Positions 10,371 to 18,560 of a stretch of 64,000 nucleotides of DNA are shown piece after piece. This DNA is from an uncultured Rhodospirillales bacterium (GTDB lineage: Bacteria; Pseudomonadota; Alphaproteobacteria; Kiloniellales; Kiloniellaceae). The stretch covers positions 1 to 64,000 of the forward strand of contig CAJXUS010000002.1 of the NCBI GenBank assembly GCA_913060675.1. The letters are read 5' to 3'. The notes below the pieces were generated by a model. The model had not been told where the DNA came from. It ran no database searches and saw only the letters and a list, made by a program, of their open reading frames with translations. A program made the position numbers and the translations under genes. Within the stretch, counting starts at the first letter, position 1; each line of letters starts with the position of its first letter.

Positions 10371-10470
10371 AATGGTTACAATTAATCCTTACCCGTCGTT
10401 ACTGCATTGCTCATGTAGGTGGCCTACACTCCGCTCTTTGTTCCTAGGGTAATAATCAATTGTAACCATT
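10371..10470. repeat. 100-bp palindromic element with 13-bp perfect terminal inverted repeats
   Basis: AATGGTTACAATT (10371-10383) is matched by its exact reverse complement at 10458-10470. Pairing continues imperfectly inward for about 11 more bases. A small hairpin TGTAGG-TGG-CCTACA sits at 10414-10428. It lies in the leader of the 88-residue gene. It could be a non-autonomous mobile repeat or a structured mRNA leader. Confidence 0.65.
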
Positions 10471-10526
10471 ATATGAAAGTGGAGCAATCGCTCTTCAAAT
10501 CCTTAAAGAAGAGGCGGAGGGTCGCC

Positions 10527-11576
10527 TTATTTTAACGAGAGGATGAGGTCGCCTAGAAGCTGCAATTTTGTGCGTTGTTTGGCTTTGCCTTTGCCTTTTG
10601 CTTTGAGAAAGCGGCTTTGTGCGGCTTCTATCGCTTCGGCTTTGGCTGCGCGTGGTTTACCAGAGAGATAACCTTCCCTCGACAGAAGGGCGGCAATGGT
10701 TTGGTTTGGGATGGCTGAGGCTTTACTGCCCGAGGCGGGCAGGGTACCGCGATCCCAGAGGAAACCGAGCTTGCCGATGCTGGACTTAATATCGTGCTTG
10801 GGGTTTTGGGGGTGAAAGCGCAATGCGTTGAGGGCACCGACATAGTCGTTGATCCGGCCGTTGTCTGAACTCAGACCAATGACGTTGATGCCGACGATAG
10901 AAAAGGCCTCGCGGTCATAGAGTAACAGTGGAGAACCACTATCGCCGTTTTGTAAAAAACACTGGTGGGCAATGCCGTCGTTGTTTTTGAAGCCTTCGGG
11001 TGGTTTACAATTAAAATCCACGGTCTGGGCATTGGGCGCGCCAGCGCGGTAGCCCGAGCTGATCAAAACGGATTGCCTGTTGTTTATCCGTTTTCTGACC
11101 TCTTTGGTCAAACCGGATAACTTGAGCCAACCGGTCTGGGTGCCGATGGGGTCAGTGAGCTCCAGTAGGGCCCAATCGGTTTCGGTATTACGGGCCGAAG
11201 CCTCGTTCTTGGGTTTGTAGCCCGCGGACTTTTTGTAGGACTTTATCTTGGAGTGGATTTTGTATTCATCGAATTGATAGCCGGCGACAAAATGCAGCTC
11301 CTGAGGCGCAAGCCAGCGCCCGGTCTTGGCATCATAGATACAGTGCGCGGCAGTGAGCACGTGACGATCACTGACCATGGCCCCGGTACAATGCGCGCGT
11401 CCGGCGGCGTTTAGTCTGCCAATGGTGCTCCAGGGGTACTCCATCGCATTGACGACCATGCGCTTTTGCGCGGCCAGCTTTTGGGATGCCTGGGCCGGTG
11501 AGGTTAGCCCTAATCCGGCTACCAACACCCCTAACGAAACACCAAGTGAAACCCCAAGTGAAAAACCGTTAGCCAT
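10527..11576 (-). CDS. Secreted trypsin-like (S1 family) serine protease
   Basis: From the ATG at 11576 the protein has 349 residues. It starts with a signal peptide (hydrophobic GVSLGVSLGVLVAGLGL, probable cleavage after SPAQA). The S1 fold follows with a complete triad: His78 in LTAAHC, Asp134 in TDWALLEL and Ser213 in GDSGSPL. Paired cysteines suit an exported enzyme. The last 60 residues (ALLSREGYLSGKP... then a Lys-rich tail) loosely resemble a peptidoglycan-binding-like helix unit, which is uncertain. The frame is open to a GTG at 11702 that would overlap the upstream HD-GYP gene by 32 bp. I prefer the ATG because it gives a clean signal peptide, although its Shine-Dalgarno is too close. 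Position in the adhesin-processing cluster suggests proteolysis of a surface or periplasmic substrate, which is inference. Confidence 0.88.
   Translation of the reverse strand: MANGFSLGVSLGVSLGVLVAGLGLTSPAQASQKLAAQKRMVVNAMEYPWSTIGRLNAAGRAHCTGAMVSDRHVLTAAHCIYDAKTGRWLAPQELHFVAGYQFDEYKIHSKIKSYKKSAGYKPKNEASARNTETDWALLELTDPIGTQTGWLKLSGLTKEVRKRINNRQSVLISSGYRAGAPNAQTVDFNCKPPEGFKNNDGIAHQCFLQNGDSGSPLLLYDREAFSIVGINVIGLSSDNGRINDYVGALNALRFHPQNPKHDIKSSIGKLGFLWDRGTLPASGSKASAIPNQTIAALLSREGYLSGKPRAAKAEAIEAAQSRFLKAKGKGKAKQRTKLQLLGDLILSLK
11530..11565 (-). repeat. Three 12-bp tandem repeats inside the protease signal peptide
   Basis: Three consecutive 12-mers (CCTAACGAAACA, CCAAGTGAAACC, CCAAGTGAAAAA on the plus strand) encode the repeated Gly-Val-Ser-Leu core of the signal peptide. 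Gain or loss of a unit keeps the frame and changes the hydrophobic length. Confidence 0.75.
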
Positions 11577-11670
11577 CCTTTTGATTGAGGATTGCAAGCT
11601 TTGCTTCTTACACCAAGACACGGCGTGTCGGCATCGTGACCCTAAGCTAAGCGATATCAAATTCTGAAGC

Positions 11671-13764
11671 CTATTGCTGAATAGAGGCAATGAGCTTTTC
11701 ACCCTCTACGGAATTGACCACAGCACGCAGGGCCGTGATCACATTGATATCGTAGCGGTCGTTGTTGTCATCAAGGATTTCAAGTGCCCGCTGTGGGTCC
11801 AAGCCATGGCGATAAGACCGTGGCTCAATCCTGGCGCAGAAGACATCACAGGCGCCGAGAATACGCGCTGTGATAAGGATTTCATCGCCTTCGAGGCCTT
11901 TGGGATAGCCTTTGCCATCAAGACGTTCGTGCATTTGCATAATTGTCTCAAGAACCGGAAGATCAAAATCAATACCGCGCAACAGCTGTTGGGTGTTTTC
12001 CGGGTGCTTTTGGATAAGCGCGACTTCTTCCGGGGTCAGGCGTTCAGGCTTGTTGAGGATACGCCGTGGAATGGCAAGTTTACCAATTTGAGACAGGTTG
12101 GAAGAGACTTCCAGGGTCGCGACTTCAACCTCTGACAGGTTCATGCGCTTACCGACCATAAGGGCAAAGAAAGAGACCCGGCGCGAGTGACCACCAAGGT
12201 AGGGGTCGCGGAGTTCAACAGCGCGGACCAGAGCAACCACCATCTGCTTGACGGCTTTTTCCTTTTTGCGTTGTTCTTCGACGATTTCGGTCACATCCCG
12301 GAATACGGAAACGATACCTGAAACTTGATTGTCTTCACCGACAAAAGGCACTTTGCTGATTTGCAAATGGTGTTCTTTGTTGTTGAGGAACACGCGCTCG
12401 CTGGTGGTAATCGCCCCACCATCCGTAATGGCGCGTTGGTCGGAAATCGACATTCTTGCCGCTGTACCTGTGCCAAAAATTGCGGCGTCGTCCATGCCGA
12501 CGATCTCGTCTTCATCTCGACCGACCCCTTTGGCGAAAGCGGGATTGACGTAACGATAACTGCCATCGACGGCTTTGAGACCTATGAAATCAGCGATAGA
12601 GCCGTTAATTTTGTCCAGCAATTGTTTTTGGGCGTGGATGCGGGTTGCAAGTTCTTTGAACTGCTTAGCCAGTGCGCCGTTGTGTTCGCTGTTAAGGCGC
12701 CACCAGAACGCCAGGAATACGGCGGCGACAATCAGGACAATCAGACCGGCAAAGAGAAAGGCGATGTTTTTAAACTCGGCGAGGCTTTTTTCGGCCTGAG
12801 CCCGGTCGACTTCCTGGAAAACCCACAGTCGATCGGCGAGTAGTTTTGCGCCAACGGAATATACCTGCTCACCGCTGCCACTGATGCTCGGGCGTAGGGC
12901 GAAAACAAAAGGGTCACTGCCTTCAGATTCGAGTTTAATTTTTTTAATAAGTTCAGAATCATTGGGTACAATTTCTTGATAACCCATGTTGGTTATCTGA
13001 ACCATGCGTGTGATCTCACCTGTTTCAGAGAGGTCGCGTTGTGAAAGAAATTCACCAAACTTCGTAGTTACCGGGAAGGTGAGCAACATCAGGCCTACGG
13101 GGTCTTCTTCGTCGGCTTCTGATTGTGCGGGAAGGACAGGTAAAAACAGATCCATGACCAGACCGGTTGAATCTTTACGTACCGGGCCAAAGGTTATTTC
13201 TTTGCGACCAAAAGTAGCAAGGGCGAGGGCCTTTTGTTGCAAGTTTATCGGGGCTGCGCCGCCACTGGTCAGATAGGCGATACCGGTTTTGCCAAACAGA
13301 TAGCTGGTGGTGAAATCGCTATTGATAGTGAAGTCGGTTAAGACCCGTTCCATGAAAGGCAATTGCTCGAACAGGGAAACGCCGAGGCTTGAATCTGGAT
13401 CTTCGTCGGGTGTCTGGGGAACAATCTGAGTGAAGTCACCTCCGGCGAGATTTACTTCATAGGCAAAGAGGCGGAAAAGTTCGTTGGTTACCAGGCGATC
13501 AGATTGAGCGCGAATAGAATCAAGCCAAGTCTGGATCAGCTCACTTCTGCCCGTGGCCAGGATTTCCTGACGGTCTTGTACTTTGGCGATTACATCGTCT
13601 TTTCTATCTTCGATAATCAATCCGGGGACGATTATCGACAGGAGAACCAGCGCACCAATGACCAACGCAGCCGTAACCATGGTTCGCTTGTTTGCTGGTT
13701 TTGCAGAGCTCGCCATATTATTGATGGCGTGAAACTCAAATTTTTCTTTACCGTTTTTCTTCAT
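11671..13764 (-). CDS. Membrane sensor with PAS and degenerate HD-GYP domain (candidate LapD substitute)
   Basis: The ATG at 13764 has a good Shine-Dalgarno (CGGAG) and gives 697 residues. A longer in-frame start at 13827 would add a repetitive KISGKISGKTSGG leader. Domains in order: transmembrane helix 29-51, periplasmic sensor domain about 52-332 (dCACHE-like by size), transmembrane helix 333-355, PAS about 385-495, HD-GYP about 515-690. HD-GYP enzymes hydrolyse c-di-GMP and need the His-Asp pair. Here the expected LHDIGK reads LSQIGK (Ser558-Gln559), and one of the two His in HHER is Met611. His526, His587, His612, Asp640 and GYP are kept. Catalysis is therefore doubtful, while nucleotide binding is possible. 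The gene follows lapG directly, so a c-di-GMP receptor controlling LapG is an attractive inference. Confidence 0.9.
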   Translation of the reverse strand: MKKNGKEKFEFHAINNMASSAKPANKRTMVTAALVIGALVLLSIIVPGLIIEDRKDDVIAKVQDRQEILATGRSELIQTWLDSIRAQSDRLVTNELFRLFAYEVNLAGGDFTQIVPQTPDEDPDSSLGVSLFEQLPFMERVLTDFTINSDFTTSYLFGKTGIAYLTSGGAAPINLQQKALALATFGRKEITFGPVRKDSTGLVMDLFLPVLPAQSEADEEDPVGLMLLTFPVTTKFGEFLSQRDLSETGEITRMVQITNMGYQEIVPNDSELIKKIKLESEGSDPFVFALRPSISGSGEQVYSVGAKLLADRLWVFQEVDRAQAEKSLAEFKNIAFLFAGLIVLIVAAVFLAFWWRLNSEHNGALAKQFKELATRIHAQKQLLDKINGSIADFIGLKAVDGSYRYVNPAFAKGVGRDEDEIVGMDDAAIFGTGTAARMSISDQRAITDGGAITTSERVFLNNKEHHLQISKVPFVGEDNQVSGIVSVFRDVTEIVEEQRKKEKAVKQMVVALVRAVELRDPYLGGHSRRVSFFALMVGKRMNLSEVEVATLEVSSNLSQIGKLAIPRRILNKPERLTPEEVALIQKHPENTQQLLRGIDFDLPVLETIMQMHERLDGKGYPKGLEGDEILITARILGACDVFCARIEPRSYRHGLDPQRALEILDDNNDRYDINVITALRAVVNSVEGEKLIASIQQ

Positions 13765-13783
13765 GTTCTCCGTTCTTCCCCCC

Positions 13784-13819
13784 GAAGTCTTCCCTGAAAT
13801 CTTCCCGGAAATCTTCCCG
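13784..13819 (-). repeat. Three 12-bp tandem repeats ahead of the HD-GYP gene
   Basis: GAAGTCTTCCCT, GAAATCTTCCCG and GAAATCTTCCCG follow each other between the lapG stop and the preferred HD-GYP start. If translated from the longer start they encode a Lys-Ile-Ser-Gly repeat. Otherwise they form part of the mRNA leader. Confidence 0.75.
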
Positions 13820-13863
13820 GCCCCCAAGTCTTTGTTCTGGGAGAATTCATTTGTCCAGTCATC

Positions 13864-14622
13864 TTACTTGATATGTGCCCAACGTGTCGTCGCATTCATT
13901 GAATATTGCGGCACGTAATGTCGATATTTAGTGTGGGTCAGAATCAAATTGGAAAGACTGTCCAGGATCAGGATATCGTTCTTCTCATAAATTGCCAGTA
14001 CTGCGTGACCAATACCACGGATCCTATCCTTTAAGATTACAATCCGCATCTCACTATCTTTGAAACCAAGTTGTTTTAAGGCGTAATATTTGGCGATTGA
14101 ATAATCTTCGCAATCGCCAGACGTTCTCATGAACTGGTTGGGTGAGGCCCAATACTCGCTTACACCATAGACTTCACTATCGAGTTTATAGGGCCATCTG
14201 TTGAAAAATTTGTTAACTGTGTTGAGCTTTTGCCGCCGAGACATGTTCTTGGCCGAGTGAATAATCTTGCGCCAGGATTTCTGTTGAGCCGTTTTACAGT
14301 TTGCCGAATTGTTGGCACAAGCATTGAAAGATCTCATTTCGGATTTTGCTTTTTTCAAAACTCTCGCCCATTGCGGTAGAGCCCTAAAAGACTTGGATCT
14401 GAATTCAACAGTATTAAACAATGCAGAGCCTTTGCCTTTTGCCGCGTTTGCCAAATCACCCAGCGATTGGGCGTGTGCTGACGTTACCGGTATCGTGCTC
14501 ATCAGAACCGATACCAAAGATGTTGCCAGGGTTACCCTGCGTAATGCTTTTACGGGGTTAAAATGGTTCAACGGGTTAAATCTATCAACGGGTGGCTCAC
14601 GCTCGCCTAATTTCAACAACAA
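13864..14622 (-). CDS. lapG: LapG-type transglutaminase-like periplasmic cysteine protease
   Basis: Up to 252 residues of the bacterial transglutaminase-like cysteine protease family (PF06035). An N-terminal export signal (hydrophobic about 30-48, cleavage near SAHAQ) precedes the domain. The triad is visible as Cys171 (SGDCEDYS), His206 (GIGHAVL) and Asp221 (ILILDSL). The Asp-Cys-Glu around the nucleophile matches the calcium-binding residues known in LapG. In Pseudomonas, LapG cleaves the N-terminus of the giant adhesin LapA and releases it from the cell surface when c-di-GMP is low. Lying between type I secretion genes and the HD-GYP sensor and near a giant RTX adhesin strongly supports this role. 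The start is uncertain: only TTG codons are available at the far N-terminus, and I used the first. Confidence 0.93.
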   Translation of the reverse strand: MLLKLGEREPPVDRFNPLNHFNPVKALRRVTLATSLVSVLMSTIPVTSAHAQSLGDLANAAKGKGSALFNTVEFRSKSFRALPQWARVLKKAKSEMRSFNACANNSANCKTAQQKSWRKIIHSAKNMSRRQKLNTVNKFFNRWPYKLDSEVYGVSEYWASPNQFMRTSGDCEDYSIAKYYALKQLGFKDSEMRIVILKDRIRGIGHAVLAIYEKNDILILDSLSNLILTHTKYRHYVPQYSMNATTRWAHIK

Positions 14623-14846
14623 ATACGGTCTTTAAAATGACTACTAACCGCTTAACAGAGTGTTAATTTTTATGGTGTGACGCGTTTAATTTTGTCGCGT
14701 TCACGTTGTATTGATAAGGGTATTGAGGGGAGTATTGGCAGAAGCGTTGACAGGAGCGTTGGTTAGGCTGTCGATTGAGGTCGCGACGGAAGAATTAAGG
14801 CGTGCTCTATACGGGGAGCACGCCTCAAAATAATAAAGGTCAGATC

Positions 14847-16175
14847 TTACTTTTCTCTCATCGCGGAATCGCGCGCTTTGAGGATCGGTTTCAAGAGATA
14901 GTCCATTACGGTTTTCTTACCCGTCAGGATCTCCACATTGGCGGTCATCCCGGGAATGATCTCCAACTCTTTGCCCTTACTAACGATCTTGTTATCAGCA
15001 GTACGGAGATAAACCCGATAGAAGCTTTCGCCTTCTTCATCTTTAATCGTACTGGCGGATATTCTTTCAAGCTTGCCTTCTAGGCCACCGTAGATAGAGA
15101 AATCATAGGCCGTAACCTTGATGGTGGCTTTTTGACCCTGGCGAAGAAACGCACGATCTGATGGACGGATCTTTGCTTCGACAATAAGAGTATCATCAAG
15201 AGGAACGATTTCGACGATGTCTTCTCCGCCACGAATAACCCCGCCAACGGTGTTGCGTTTTAGCTCTTTGATCGTACCACGGACCGGAGATACGATACTT
15301 GTTCGCTGGACCGTATCAACGCCTGCAGAAATACGTTCTTTTATTGATTTCATTTCAGTACGCGAGCGGTTTAACTCATCTGAGATTTCAGCCTTTGTCG
15401 TTAGGATCATCTCATCAATGCGTTGCTTGGCTTCGAGAACCGCGCCATCAAGCCGAGGCAAACTGACCCGAAGAGTTTTGATTTCCCCCTCCAAGTCGGC
15501 AATCTGTCGATCGATACGAATGAGTTCCAGACGAGGGGAAATTCCCTTGTCGACTAAGGGTTTGGTAATGTTGCGCTCTTGTTTAGCTAGGCCGAGTGAA
15601 TTCTTAAGCTGGCCAATGCGGCTATGAACTTCGGAAATTTCCTGTTTGCGTTGACGGGCCTGGTTTTCAAGAACCTTGATTTGCGCCTGTTGTTGCCGTT
15701 TGCGTGCATTATAAAGCGAGGTTTGATCCGACACCTGATCCGGCGCATTTGCCATCTCTTCGTCGGTATATTCCAATGGCGCATCGTTTTTTTCGGCGGT
15801 CAGGCGTTTAACCGTTGCTGACAAGATTAGAAACTGGCCTTTAAGGTCATCAACAGAAGACGTCGCAGTCGAGTTATCAATCCGGAGAAGGATATCGCCT
15901 TTATCAACAACATCACCTTCTTGAACCAGGATTTCAGTAATAATACCGCCTTCAAGGTTTTGGATAATTTGGGTTTTCTGCGCCGGGATAAAGGTTCCAT
16001 CTCCACGGGTGACTTCATCAAGTTCGGCCATGGTTGCCCAGGTGCCGAAAACGAAGAAAAACAAGACGGCAATGAAGGTTAATACATAAGCAATTCGGCG
16101 CCCTTTACGTAAGGTCGCGGAGTGTAGATCTGGCATGAACAGTAGATCTTCGTCTTTTTTAGACATGGAAGACAT
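14847..16175 (-). CDS. HlyD-family type I secretion membrane-fusion (adaptor) protein
   Basis: 442 residues. A short cytoplasmic N-terminus, one transmembrane helix (about 28-50) and a barrel/lipoyl half (AQKTQIIQNLEGGIITEILVQ, split by a long coiled coil at about 115-285) are followed by the second lipoyl/beta-barrel half. This is the standard HlyD/LapC layout and length. It links the inner-membrane ABC exporter to an outer-membrane TolC-like channel, which is not in this window. The ATG has a strong Shine-Dalgarno (AGGAAAAGG). It lies 117 bp downstream of the exporter ATPase gene and 224 bp upstream of lapG on the same strand, so it very likely serves the giant adhesin. Confidence 0.93.
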   Translation of the reverse strand: MSSMSKKDEDLLFMPDLHSATLRKGRRIAYVLTFIAVLFFFVFGTWATMAELDEVTRGDGTFIPAQKTQIIQNLEGGIITEILVQEGDVVDKGDILLRIDNSTATSSVDDLKGQFLILSATVKRLTAEKNDAPLEYTDEEMANAPDQVSDQTSLYNARKRQQQAQIKVLENQARQRKQEISEVHSRIGQLKNSLGLAKQERNITKPLVDKGISPRLELIRIDRQIADLEGEIKTLRVSLPRLDGAVLEAKQRIDEMILTTKAEISDELNRSRTEMKSIKERISAGVDTVQRTSIVSPVRGTIKELKRNTVGGVIRGGEDIVEIVPLDDTLIVEAKIRPSDRAFLRQGQKATIKVTAYDFSIYGGLEGKLERISASTIKDEEGESFYRVYLRTADNKIVSKGKELEIIPGMTANVEILTGKKTVMDYLLKPILKARDSAMREK

Positions 16176-16199
16176 AATTGGCCTTTTCCTCGTATCCTA

Positions 16200-16240
16200 G
16201 ACATATATGTGTGTCTTAGACGACATATATGGATGTCTTA
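16200..16240. repeat. Two 19-bp direct repeats between exporter and adaptor genes
   Basis: GACATATATGTGTGTCTTA (16200-16218) and GACATATATGGATGTCTTA (16222-16240) match at 17 of 19 positions. Their starts are 22 bp apart, about two helical turns, and each has partial dyad symmetry. They could be regulator-binding sites or an RNA processing or stability element. Confidence 0.6.
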
Positions 16241-16292
16241 GTAAAATTGAGTAATTCAAGAGTGAACAGGAATGACTTAGTCAAACCAGAAT

Positions 16293-18560
16293 CTAATCCG
16301 CATTGGCGCGAATTTGGCCCTGTTTCAAGGCTTCCAGTACTTCTGCTTTCGGTCCGTCGGCGACAATGCGGCCACTATCGACAATAACCAAACGGTCAAC
16401 CAGAGTAAGTAGTGAACTCCGGTGGGTGACAAGAATGAGTGTCTTGCCGACGACTGCCTTGGTTAGGCGGGCCTTGAAAGCTGCTTCGGACGAATTGTCC
16501 ATGCCACTGGTTGGTTCATCCAGAAGTAGAATCGGGGGATCGAGTAACATCGCTCGGGCGATAACGACTGCCTGTCTTTGGCCACCGGATAGTGACATTC
16601 CACGCTCCCCAACCTGCAAATCAAATCCATGAGGATGGGTTTTTAAGAAGTCTGTTACCCCAGCGATAGCGGCTGCGCGAAGGATTGTTTGATCATCGAT
16701 ATGGGGGGCGCCAAATGCAATGTTCTCTTTGACGGATCCAAAGAAAAGGTAGTTATCTTGGGATACGTACCCGATGTTCCGGCGTAAATCTGCAGGATCG
16801 ATTTGGCGAATATCAGTACCATCAGCAAGAACAGAACCTTCATCAGGATCATAAAGGCCTAGGCAGAGACGCGCGATTGTTGATTTTCCTGAGCCAATAC
16901 GGCCGAGAACACCCACGCGTTCACCGGGTTTGATTTTAAGACTGATCGCATCCAGAGCCTTAATTTCCTGGCCCGGATAGTTAAAGGTTACCTTCTTCAA
17001 CTCCATCTCACCGCTTAGTCTTGGGCGGTGAAGGTAGGATTTGTCTATAGAGCGTTCGACCTCTGCGTTCATAATATTATCGAGCGATTTCAACGCCACA
17101 CGAGATTGTTGTAATCTGGTCAACATTCCGGCAATGGTTCCAAGTGGTGCCAAAGCACGACCACTAAGCATGGTTGAGGCAACCAAAGCCCCCATAGTCA
17201 TTTCTTTTTCGATAATCAAGAACACACCAACAATGACCACGACCACAGTAGTCATCTGTATTGCAAGTTGAGCAAAAGTTGTTGAGATACCTGAAAGTAA
17301 TTTAGCCTGACCCGCTGATTCTGCGGTCAAGCCAACAAATCGTTCCCATGACCGCTGGATACGGCCTTCGGCTGCTGTTGTTTTAATCGTTTCCAGACCA
17401 TCAATGGTTTCAACTAACAAAGCGTGCTTCTGGCTTGATTCCTTGTGAGTTCTCTCGATCACTTTACGCAACGGAATTTGGAGGAAGACACCAACCAAAA
17501 TCACGAGAGGCACAACAACCAACGGTACTACAGCAATTTGCGGCGCAGCGACAATTGAGATGATCCAGATAAAGAGGAAGATAAATGGTAAATCGATCAG
17601 GGCGACCAAGGTGCCTGAAGTAAAGAAGTCGCGCAGGGATTCAAACTCGCGGAGGTTGTTGGCCATAGCCCCTGTAGAAGGCGGCTTATTGGAAAGCTTC
17701 ATTGCCATCAGTTGCTCGAGTAACCGACTGGCAATAATAACGTCGGCATTCTTACCCGCGACATCAACAAGGTAAGTTCGCAGGTTTTTCATGACAAATT
17801 CAAATGTGAATACAGTCGCAACACCAATAGCCAATACCGCAAGGGTGGCACTGGCGCCATTGGGTACTACACGGTCATAAACGTTCATAATGAACAAAGG
17901 ACTTGCGACCGCGAACATATTGATCAAGATCGATGCCAACATGACGTGACTGTAGATCGGCCAGAATTTTAGGAGCGTTCCCCAAAACCAGGCTTTTGGT
18001 TTTTTGAGTTGGATGTCGGAAGCACGGGAATCGAATTTGTATTCCGTTCGTGCGAATATCGCATAGCCTGTGAACTGCTCTTGCAATTCTTCAAGGGGTA
18101 ATTCTTTTTGGCCTCGTCCCTCAGGTATGGCGATAGTCGCCTTTCCCAGTTTTGTGTAATTGAGAAGAATACAGGAGCCCCCGTGTTTTAGAAGCAGGAT
18201 ACATGGTAGCGTAACGGGCTGAATTTCCTTAATGGTGGCACGGCGAACAGTGCGAGCTGTAAGACCTGCACGTTCTGCAGCTCGAACCGCCAAATCAGGT
18301 GTGAATTGGGCCCCACTGTGAGGTAGGCCTGCTTTTAGCGCTTCAACTGATATGGGTCGAGACATCATGGATGCGAGCATGTAGACGCATTCCAATAGAG
18401 GATCTTCAAAATTTACGGATCCTGGGTCAATTTGCCATTCAGCTTTTGGCGGTAAAGCGCCATCAATTATTTCAGATGCCTTGAGAGCGGTAACTTTCTG
18501 CTCTTCATTGGAACCTTTGTCACCATCCATAGATAGGTTCGCCGTGTTCTTAGAATTCAT
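16293..18560 (-). CDS. Type I secretion system ATPase/permease (LapB/HlyB-like)
   Basis: 755 residues. An N-terminal C39-peptidase-like domain (about 50-180) lacks the catalytic cysteine region and is therefore of the non-cleaving CLD type used for RTX substrates. A six-helix ABC exporter domain follows (about 195-480), then a nucleotide-binding domain with Walker A GRIGSGKST, Q-loop YVSQDN, signature LSGGQRQ, Walker B ILLLDEPT and the switch His in VTHRSS. It energises one-step export of the adhesin from cytoplasm to outside, together with the adaptor encoded just downstream and an outer-membrane channel encoded elsewhere. The ATG start is preceded by a G-rich ribosome site. It is the first gene of the minus-strand adhesin-export cluster. 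Confidence 0.95.
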   Translation of the reverse strand: MNSKNTANLSMDGDKGSNEEQKVTALKASEIIDGALPPKAEWQIDPGSVNFEDPLLECVYMLASMMSRPISVEALKAGLPHSGAQFTPDLAVRAAERAGLTARTVRRATIKEIQPVTLPCILLLKHGGSCILLNYTKLGKATIAIPEGRGQKELPLEELQEQFTGYAIFARTEYKFDSRASDIQLKKPKAWFWGTLLKFWPIYSHVMLASILINMFAVASPLFIMNVYDRVVPNGASATLAVLAIGVATVFTFEFVMKNLRTYLVDVAGKNADVIIASRLLEQLMAMKLSNKPPSTGAMANNLREFESLRDFFTSGTLVALIDLPFIFLFIWIISIVAAPQIAVVPLVVVPLVILVGVFLQIPLRKVIERTHKESSQKHALLVETIDGLETIKTTAAEGRIQRSWERFVGLTAESAGQAKLLSGISTTFAQLAIQMTTVVVVIVGVFLIIEKEMTMGALVASTMLSGRALAPLGTIAGMLTRLQQSRVALKSLDNIMNAEVERSIDKSYLHRPRLSGEMELKKVTFNYPGQEIKALDAISLKIKPGERVGVLGRIGSGKSTIARLCLGLYDPDEGSVLADGTDIRQIDPADLRRNIGYVSQDNYLFFGSVKENIAFGAPHIDDQTILRAAAIAGVTDFLKTHPHGFDLQVGERGMSLSGGQRQAVVIARAMLLDPPILLLDEPTSGMDNSSEAAFKARLTKAVVGKTLILVTHRSSLLTLVDRLVIVDSGRIVADGPKAEVLEALKQGQIRANAD

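Noticed and set aside
1..18560. Search for an outer-membrane TolC/LapE channel and a canonical LapD in the adhesin locus
   Set aside because: No OEP family gene and no GGDEF or EAL domain is found in the window. They may be encoded elsewhere.
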